From assembly GCA_023864145.1 (NCBI GenBank), contig JAIVER010000017.1:1-11590 (forward strand): DNA of 11,590 nucleotides. The letters are read 5' to 3'. The position numbers and the translations under genes were made by a program. Under the pieces are notes generated by a model. The model did no database searches. It saw nothing but the letters and a program-made list of their open reading frames with translations, and was not told the origin of the DNA. The stretch comes from Thiohalomonas sp. (lineage in GTDB: Bacteria > Pseudomonadota > Gammaproteobacteria > GRL18). Positions 6,319 to 11,590 of the stretch are shown here, piece after piece. The stretch's first letter is position 1. Every line of letters begins with the position of its first letter.

Positions 6319-8400
6319 TTAAGCAAGTACCGTAACATAGGCATCTTCGCACACGTTGATGCTGGTAAGACCACCACTACCGAGCGTATTTTGAACCTAA
6401 CGGGTAAAACCCACAAGATTGGTGAAGTACATGATGGTGAAGCAACCACCGACTTTATGGAACAAGAGCAGGAACGTGGTATCACCATTCAGTCTGCTGC
6501 GACTTCATGTGAGTGGGATGGCCATCGTATGAACATTATTGACACACCGGGACACGTTGACTTCACCATTGAAGTTTATCGTTCTTTAAAAGTGCTTGAT
6601 GGCGGTGTCGGTGTATTCTGTGCTTCTGGTGGTGTTGAACCTCAGTCAGAAACAAACTGGCGTTATGCAAATGAATCTGGTGTTGCTCGTGTAATCTTTG
6701 TTAACAAACTGGACCGTATAGGTGGAGACTTCTACCGTGTGCTCGATCAGGTTGAGAACGTATTACAAGCTAACCCTTTAGTCATGGTCTTACCAATCGG
6801 TATAGAAGATGAGTTCACCGGTGTTGTTGATCTGCTGACTCGTAAAGCATGGGTGTGGGATGGTTCAGATGATCCAAGGAACTATAAGATAGAAGACGTT
6901 CCTGCGGATATGGTCGATAAAGTTGAAGAGTACCGTGAGCAATTAATCGAAAGTGCTCTAGAGCAGGATGATGACCTGATGGAAGCGTATCTAGAAGGTG
7001 AAGAGCCTGCTATTGATGACATCAAGCGTTGTATTCGTAAGGGTACTATTGCACTTGACTTTTTCCCGACTTATTGTGGTTCTGCTTTTAAGAATAAGGG
7101 TATTCAATTAGTATTGGATGCGGTTGTTGATTATCTGCCTAATCCGATGGAAGTCGCTCCTCAGCCAGAAGTTGATCTGGAAGGTAATGAAACGGGTGAA
7201 TATGCGATTGTTGATGAAGACAGACTTGTTCGTGCTTTAGCATTCAAAATTATGGATGACCGTTTTGGCGCCCTGACCTTTATTCGTATGTACTCAGGTC
7301 GGGTTGATAAAGGCATGAGCTTATTAAATACCTTCACTGGTAAAAAGGAACGTATTGGTCGTATTGTTGAAATGCATGCCGACTCTCGTGAAGAATTAGA
7401 TTCTTGTGTAGCGGGCGATATTGTTGCTTTTGTTGGTTTGAAGAACACTCAAACGGGTCATACTTTATGTGATCCTAAAAATCCTGCAACTTTAGAGCCA
7501 ATGGTTTTCCCTGATCCCGTTATTTCAATTGCCATTAGTCCTAATGACAAGGGGGGCTCTGAAAAAATGGGCATCGCGCTGAATAAAATGGTTAAAGAAG
7601 ATCCTTCTTTCCATGTTGAGACCGATGAAGAAAGTGGTGAAACCATTCTTAAAGGAATGGGCGAATTACATCTGGATATTAAGATTGATATCCTTAAACG
7701 TACCCATGGTGTTGATGTGACAGTTGGTAAACCGCAGGTTGCTTACCGTGAGTCTATTACACAATTAATTGAAGAGAGCTACACACATAAGAAACAGTCT
7801 GGTGGTTCAGGTCAGTTTGGTAAGATTGATTATATTATCGAGCCAGGTGAGCCAAACAGCGGTTATACCTTTGAATCTAAAGTTACTGGTGGTAACGTCC
7901 CAAGCGAATACTGGGGTGCTATCGATAAGGCTTTCGGACGTATGATGGCCGAAGGTGTTCTGGCTGGATTCCCGGTTGTTGACGTATTTGTTACCTTACT
8001 GGATGGTTCATATCACGCAGTGGATTCATCAGCAATGGCATTCGAATTAGCAGCTTATGGTGCTTATCGTCAGTCTATGAAAAAAGCCGGTCCTCAATTA
8101 CTTGAGCCTATCATGAAAGTAGACGTATTTACTCCGGAAGCTCATGTTGGTGATTGTATTGGTGACTTGAATCGTCGTCGCGGCATGATTAAAGATCAGG
8201 AATCTACGCCAACAGGTACTCGTATTAAAGCCGAAGCGCCTTTGAGTGAGATGTTTGGTTATATTGGTGATCTGCGTACTATGACTTCTGGTCGTGGTCA
8301 GTTCTCAATGGAGTTTTCACACTATAGCGCATGTCCTAAGAACGTTGCTGAAGTCGTGATTAAAGAAACTTTAGAGCGTAAAGAAAAACAGAAGAAATAA
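6310..8400 (+). CDS. fusA2: elongation factor G, FusA2-type paralogue
   Basis: A cytoplasmic translational GTPase that moves tRNA and mRNA through the ribosome and/or assists ribosome recycling. It has 696 residues, the normal EF-G length. G motifs: AHVDAGKT (14-21), RGIT (56-59), DTPGH (78-82), NKLD (132-135). Domain II begins near 300 ([22 protein letters not shown]), domain III has [16 protein letters not shown], domain IV has [14 protein letters not shown], and domain V has [20 protein letters not shown]. The sequence is closest to the second EF-G (FusA2) of Vibrio/Shewanella-type genomes as I recall them, for example [20 protein letters not shown] where the str-operon EF-G usually has AVGGVQPQSETVWRQANKY. 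It is not next to rpsL, rpsG or tuf, which fits a paralogue. The ATG at 6310 has a weak AGAG ribosome site. It ends before a strong terminator. No truncation is seen. Confidence 0.93.
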   Translation: MADLSKYRNIGIFAHVDAGKTTTTERILNLTGKTHKIGEVHDGEATTDFMEQEQERGITIQSAATSCEWDGHRMNIIDTPGHVDFTIEVYRSLKVLDGGVGVFCASGGVEPQSETNWRYANESGVARVIFVNKLDRIGGDFYRVLDQVENVLQANPLVMVLPIGIEDEFTGVVDLLTRKAWVWDGSDDPRNYKIEDVPADMVDKVEEYREQLIESALEQDDDLMEAYLEGEEPAIDDIKRCIRKGTIALDFFPTYCGSAFKNKGIQLVLDAVVDYLPNPMEVAPQPEVDLEGNETGEYAIVDEDRLVRALAFKIMDDRFGALTFIRMYSGRVDKGMSLLNTFTGKKERIGRIVEMHADSREELDSCVAGDIVAFVGLKNTQTGHTLCDPKNPATLEPMVFPDPVISIAISPNDKGGSEKMGIALNKMVKEDPSFHVETDEESGETILKGMGELHLDIKIDILKRTHGVDVTVGKPQVAYRESITQLIEESYTHKKQSGGSGQFGKIDYIIEPGEPNSGYTFESKVTGGNVPSEYWGAIDKAFGRMMAEGVLAGFPVVDVFVTLLDGSYHAVDSSAMAFELAAYGAYRQSMKKAGPQLLEPIMKVDVFTPEAHVGDCIGDLNRRRGMIKDQESTPTGTRIKAEAPLSEMFGYIGDLRTMTSGRGQFSMEFSHYSACPKNVAEVVIKETLERKEKQKK

Positions 8401-8478
8401 GTATTACTCTCTCACTCTTTCGTGAGCATAAGTTTAAAGAAAAGTTCTTAGCTTCTAAAGAAGTGTACTAAGAAAAAG

Positions 8479-8513
8479 GCCAGTGATTTTTAATTAAGTC
8501 ACTGGCTTTTTTT
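8479..8513 (+). terminator. rho-independent terminator of fusA2
   Basis: GCCAGTGA (8479-8486) and TCACTGGC (8499-8506) form an 8-bp perfect stem with a 12-nt loop, followed at once by seven T residues (8507-8513) and preceded by an A-run. Two smaller hairpins lie upstream in the 3' UTR: CTCAC/GTGAG at 8411-8426, and CTTAG...CTAAG near 8447-8472. Confidence 0.92.
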
Positions 8514-8550
8514 GATCTTTTGTAACTATTTAAATAATTAAGAGTCTAAT

Positions 8551-8805
8551 ATGCAATGTCGTAATGGTTGCGGTGCTTGTTCTATTAGAGCTTCAATTGC
8601 TACAGCAATTCCCGGAATGCCTGATGGTAAACCTGCGGGTGAACGCTATATTCAACTGGATAATAATAATTCCTGTAAAATCTTTGCTCAGCCGGAACGA
8701 CCAGAAGTCTGCATCATGTTTCTGGCCAGTGAAGAATTTTGTGGTGACTCAAATGAATATGCGCTGCAGCGCATCAGACAATTAGAACAAGAAATGTGCC
8801 CATAA
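8551..8805 (+). CDS. YkgJ-type CxxxCxxC cysteine-cluster protein
   Basis: A small 84-residue cytoplasmic protein with seven cysteines (3, 7, 10, 42, 54, 64, 83). The N-terminal CRNGCGAC, a central SCKIF and a PEVC element are the pattern of the YkgJ family (zinc- or iron-chelating CxxCxxCC domain). Middle residues read IPGMPDGKPAGERYIQL, as is common in short gammaproteobacterial members. The family is presumed to bind a metal or Fe-S cluster; its biological role is not established. The ATG at 8551 follows the fusA2 terminator by 37 bp, so it is probably a separate transcript. The AAGAG ribosome site is modest. A second open frame over the same bases is a shadow with no family resemblance. 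Confidence 0.85.
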   Translation: MQCRNGCGACSIRASIATAIPGMPDGKPAGERYIQLDNNNSCKIFAQPERPEVCIMFLASEEFCGDSNEYALQRIRQLEQEMCP

Positions 8806-8825
8806 ACCTTCACCTGAAAAAATTA

Positions 8826-8854
8826 TAAACTTCTGCTCAATAAACCATTATAAT
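8826..8854 (+). promoter_or_regulatory. candidate promoter for the TraB-family gene
   Basis: A perfect TATAAT (8849-8854) lies about 85 bp before the GTG start, with a poor -35 (TAAACT at 8826-8831, 17-bp spacing). Downstream, TTTCTAAGAAA (8890-8900) is a small perfect palindrome that could be an operator half-site; no regulator is evident. Confidence 0.35.
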
Positions 8855-8938
8855 GCTTATCAATTAAATCTCAATCACCGGGATAATGATTTCTAAGAAA
8901 TAAATTTCTAATAAATCCTAAAAGGCCAGTAAAAAAAC

Positions 8939-10210
8939 GTGGAAAAGCAAGAAACACAAGATATCGACGATCCAAAAAAAGCATCACAGGATGAATTAAA
9001 TGATGAACCCATTTTTCAGCATCAATTAGCTGGAAAATCAATTAGCGTTCTCGGCACTGCACATGTATCCAAAGCCAGTGCTGACAAAGTAAAAGAATTA
9101 TTAGCCACAGGACAATATGATGGTGTTGCTATCGAGCTTTGTCCCAGCCGCTACAATAGTATGATCGATCCTGATAGTCTGGCGAAAATGGATTTGTTTC
9201 AGGTGTTTAAAGAAGGTAAGGCCTCAATGGTCATTGCTTCACTAGCACTGGGTGCGTATCAGCAAAAAATGGCTGAAGAATTTGGTATTGAGCCGGGTGC
9301 TGAAATGCGTATGGCCATTGATCAGGCCAAAGATATGGATAGTGAAATTCATCTGATTGATCGTGAAGTCGGCACTACCTTAAAACGAGTTTATAATAAC
9401 GTACCCTGGTGGAAAAAAATGGGTATAGTCGGCGGTTTACTGGGCAGTGTTGTGTCCAATGAAAAAGTGTCAGAAGATGAAATTGAGCGTCTTAAAGATG
9501 GTGATATCCTGGAAACCACATTTTCTCAATTTGCCGAAGAAGCCAAAGAGCTTTTTGGCCCGTTAATAGACGAACGTGATCAATATATGGCTGCTCGTCT
9601 GGAACAAATTGTTACCAGCTCTGATAATCAATCCATTCTGGCCGTTGTTGGTGCCGCTCATCTCAAAGGTATTGAATATTATCTGGCAAAAGATGAGAAA
9701 ATCACTACACCTGAAGAATTGCACAGCAGTGCTCAGGAAACCATTGACAGGCTTGACACTTTGCCTAAAAAGAGTCGCTGGCCAAAAGTTATTCCCTGGT
9801 TAATTGTTGCCATCTTGTTAGTGGGCTTTGGTATTGGTTTTAACAAAAGCACTGATCTGGGTATACAATTAATTATCTACTGGGTACTCATTAACGGCTC
9901 ATTGTCGGCATTGGGTGCTGCTATAGCAAAAGGACATCCGCTAACCGTCATAGCTGCTTTTTTTGCCGCACCACTGACCTCATTGAACCCAACCATAGGT
10001 GCCGGTATGGTGACCGCCGGTATTGAGCTTTATTTGAGAAAACCCAATGTCGGTGATTTTAGTGCCTTAAGAAAAGATACCACACATGTTTCCGGCTGGT
10101 GGAAAAATAAAGTGGCCAGAACCTTATTAGTCTTTTTCTTCTCCACCATAGGTTCAGCAATAGGCACCTATGTCGCAGGCTTTAAAATATTTGAGAGTCT
10201 GGTGAATTAG
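8939..10210 (+). CDS. TraB/PrgY-family membrane protein
   Basis: A 423-residue protein with an N-terminal soluble TraB domain and a C-terminal membrane part. TraB motifs: LGTAHVSKAS (38-47), VAIELCPSRY (63-72), EMRMAIDQAKDMDSEIHLIDRE (122-143), LIDERDQYMA (209-218) and VVGAAHLKGIEYYL (236-249). The paired GTAH/GAAH histidines and conserved Glu are typical of the TraB/PrgY/GumN-EreA-like superfamily, proposed to be metal-dependent hydrolases. Four hydrophobic segments follow (about 284-301, 308-330, 334-366, 393-415). In enterococci PrgY and TraB dampen peptide pheromone; the role in proteobacteria is unknown. The start is GTG at 8939, because an in-frame TAA lies at 8930-8932 and the next in-frame Met falls inside the domain. 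AAAGG (8921-8925) is a rather distant ribosome site. The first 28 residues are acidic and look disordered. Confidence 0.88.
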   Translation: MEKQETQDIDDPKKASQDELNDEPIFQHQLAGKSISVLGTAHVSKASADKVKELLATGQYDGVAIELCPSRYNSMIDPDSLAKMDLFQVFKEGKASMVIASLALGAYQQKMAEEFGIEPGAEMRMAIDQAKDMDSEIHLIDREVGTTLKRVYNNVPWWKKMGIVGGLLGSVVSNEKVSEDEIERLKDGDILETTFSQFAEEAKELFGPLIDERDQYMAARLEQIVTSSDNQSILAVVGAAHLKGIEYYLAKDEKITTPEELHSSAQETIDRLDTLPKKSRWPKVIPWLIVAILLVGFGIGFNKSTDLGIQLIIYWVLINGSLSALGAAIAKGHPLTVIAAFFAAPLTSLNPTIGAGMVTAGIELYLRKPNVGDFSALRKDTTHVSGWWKNKVARTLLVFFFSTIGSAIGTYVAGFKIFESLVN

Positions 10211-10241
10211 TTGGTAGGTTTATAAGTTTATAGGTTTCTGA
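10210..10241 (+). repeat. short degenerate tandem repeat (8-bp unit GTTTATAG) after the TraB-family gene
   Basis: Four consecutive 8-mers, GTTGGTAG, GTTTATAA, GTTTATAG and GTTTCTGA, begin at the last base of the stop codon. The rest of the spacer to 10402 holds a 10-bp hairpin with one mismatch (10262-10286, loop GAGGA) and nothing I recognise as a gene. A 28-codon open frame at 10293-10379 lacks a well-spaced ribosome site. Confidence 0.45.
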
Positions 10242-10420
10242 TTACCCACAACTCACAGGCATATTATAATCGAGGAGACTATAATAAATTCAATGAGTTA
10301 CAAGTTGAGTGCTATGCGGGGTCGGAGTCAAATGGCAAAAAGTATAAAATTAATAGTTAAACCTAGTTTAATCAGTTGAAAATAGGCTAAAATCACAAGT
10401 TTTTGAAAAACAAGGATGAA

Positions 10421-10651
10421 ATGATGGTTTTGCCACCCAAATTTGAACACCCAACGGGTGATCAGGCTTTAGCGACTAGAAATCCACTTTCTGAGGAGGT
10501 AGAAGTTGACACTTATGCTGGGAAATTACATATTGAATGGGATTCCAATGGCAAAGTCACCCCCATGGGGCAATTAGCCTTTTTCATCCAGTTTTTAAAA
10601 TTAGGTGGTCCATTTGATCCCTGGGTAAGCGATTGTCCTTTACATTATTGA
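10421..10651 (+). pseudogene. IS1380-type transposase, N-terminal remnant
   Basis: About 77 residues from ATG 10421 (MMVLPPKFEHPTGD...) to TGA 10651 match the opening I recall for one group of IS1380-family (DDE_Tnp_1_4) transposases: KFEHPTGDQALATRNPLSE, then VEVDTYAGKLHIEWD, a GQLAFFIQFLK helix and WVSDCPLHY. Intact members run to more than 400 residues, so the DDE catalytic domain is absent. The frame stops abruptly after DCPLHY, where relatives continue with a serine- and proline-containing stretch. AAGGATG (10412-10418) is a plausible ribosome site for 10421; a TTG at 10403 in the same frame is less likely. It should be inactive. The family call rests on memory, not a search. Confidence 0.65.
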
Positions 10652-10756
10652 AGCAATAAAGAGACAGATTAAATATAAGCAATTTGCTTTACATTTAGGC
10701 ACACCTCAACCTCAGAATATTTAAATTCTGAAAAACTGTATTGAGTGGTGATTTTT

Positions 10757-11590
10757 TTAGTGCACGGCTCTGGTTGGTGGATAGCCAATTATGGACAGCT
10801 AGTCATCCACTTTTTGGCCAGAAATGCATTCATGGGTAGAAGTCCCTTTGTAACGACCCTGCCTGCGTGTTTTTAGGTTGTACCAAGCTTTAAAAAGCTC
10901 TAGAAAATTCTGATTAATGCCTTTTCGCACATAGAGATAAGGACGTAACACTGAATTAAATCCTTCAATCGCACTGGATGCCCGATAACGATTTTCGAGT
11001 AAACCTTTAATGCGATCAAGTAATTCATCCAGGTTGTCACCCAACTCTTGCTGCAGATTACGAAAAAGCGCCTGAAAGAATTGGTATTTTTTTTGATAGT
11101 CTCGAATGTGTTTCTGCTTTTTCAATTCATCAAGCAGACGTAACAACAAACAACTTCGGCTGACCTGAACCCTGGAGTATTGTGGTGTTAAAATAGCCAA
11201 TTCAACATCCAGCGCATGGGCGGCATAAGCAATACCAGTCACTCTATTTTCAATGTAAGTGGCCAGCTTCTGGCAATGGTATTGCGGGATGATTTTTAAT
11301 GTGGTTGCTGCTGTTCTCATCATCATTTCAACCCGACTACCTGAGTAGAACTCACCTGTTTCAGGATGGACAGTTTGCATTGCTTCAATGATCAATTTTG
11401 CGGCCACTTCAAACTGATCAAATTATTCAATTTTTTCCAGATTGAAGCTGTTTCTTAAGTTTGACTAATTTCTTTTGCAAACTGTATTCATTTTCGATGG
11501 TATTATATACCCATGACCTATGAAAATGCTTGATTTTCATAGAGAAGAAGCTCAAAATTATCCAATGACGCAAATTACTCTCACAGCCCA
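10757..11590 (-). pseudogene. degraded DDE-type transposase, family unresolved, running off the window
   Basis: The longest intact piece (GTG 11407 to TAG 10799) gives 202 residues: HPETGEFYSGSRVE, a helical QKKYQFFQALFRNLQQELGD region, then ASSAIEGFNSVLRPYLYVRK and FLELFKAWYNLKTRR. The SAIEGFN segment looks like the final catalytic Glu region of a DDE transposase. The same frame continues past the TAG as LSIIGYPPTRAVH to TAA at 10757, so the TAG is a nonsense mutation. Upstream, an in-frame TAA lies at 11425-11423. Beyond it the protein continues in another frame (SWVYNTIENEYSLQKKLVK, open from near the window edge to a TGA at 11427) across a six-A run at 11436-11431. I could not name the IS family. 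The 105 bp between this and the IS1380 remnant (10652-10756) hold a 7-bp hairpin (10712-10731) and probably the end of this element. Confidence 0.75.

Noticed and set aside
9576..9803. 75-codon frame within the TraB-family gene
   Set aside because: It overlaps conserved TraB motifs in another frame and is a shadow.
10293..10379. 28-codon plus-strand frame before the IS1380 remnant
   Set aside because: The GAGGAG motif is about 15 bp from the ATG, the peptide is unrecognisable, and the length is within chance.
10385..10765. CTAAAATCAC (10387-10396) and the minus-strand CTAAAAAAATCAC (near 10746-10761) as terminal inverted repeats of one IS
   Set aside because: They differ by a three-base gap in an A-run, and both lie in AT-rich sequence. 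The match is too weak, and they flank remnants of two different transposases.
11423..11440. Programmed -1 frameshifting at the A-run of the right-end transposase
   Set aside because: The two frames are related by +1 (or -2), not -1, and the downstream frame meets a TAA two codons after the run. Decay explains this better than recoding.
1..11590. A new defence, toxin-antitoxin or secretion system
   Set aside because: No nuclease-antitoxin pairs, phage genes, reverse transcriptases or multi-gene accessory operons are visible. The unknown genes belong to widespread families.

Overview
The window looks like chromosomal DNA of an AT-rich (roughly 40% GC by eye) gammaproteobacterium. The gene set supports this: a BipA/TypA GTPase, a DUF4426 periplasmic protein, an ExoIII-family nuclease divergent from pyrE (the arrangement of crc-pyrE in Pseudomonas), a second-type EF-G (FusA2-like) outside any rpsL-rpsG-tuf context, a YkgJ-type cysteine-cluster protein and a TraB-family membrane protein. 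The genus cannot be fixed from the sequence. The presence of a MITE and decayed transposases points to a genome with a substantial mobile-element load.

Layout. 1-153: the tail of a possible upstream open frame, then bipA (GTG start). 1981-2172: a spacer with a 10-bp perfect hairpin. 2173-2613: DUF4426 protein, converging on and overlapping by 4 bp a minus-strand pair, TauE/SafE-DsbD_2-type membrane protein (2610-3347) and ExoIII-like nuclease (3385-4161). A divergent promoter region separates the nuclease from pyrE (4360-5001). A 160-bp near-palindromic MITE (5001-5160) sits exactly in the pyrE stop codon. It is followed by a minus-strand START-domain gene (5185-5901) broken by two frameshifts. 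5902-6309 is a promoter-rich spacer with no functional gene. fusA2-type EF-G follows (6310-8400), ending in a clear terminator (8479-8513), then a YkgJ-like gene (8551-8805) and a TraB-family gene (8939-10210). The right end (about 10211-11590) is an insertion-sequence graveyard: an IS1380-type transposase cut off after about 77 residues, and an oppositely oriented transposase with a frameshift and two in-frame stops.

How the genes relate. There is no large operon. The left two thirds are housekeeping genes: translation GTPases, pyrimidine synthesis, DNA repair, and membrane or metal-linked biogenesis. The main interest is at the seams: the MITE that rewrote the pyrE stop from TAA to TAG without changing the protein, the START gene whose ancestral frame can be rebuilt base by base, a nuclease at the crc position that keeps its catalytic residues, and the layered transposon remnants at the right. 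I found no convincing new defence or biosynthetic system.
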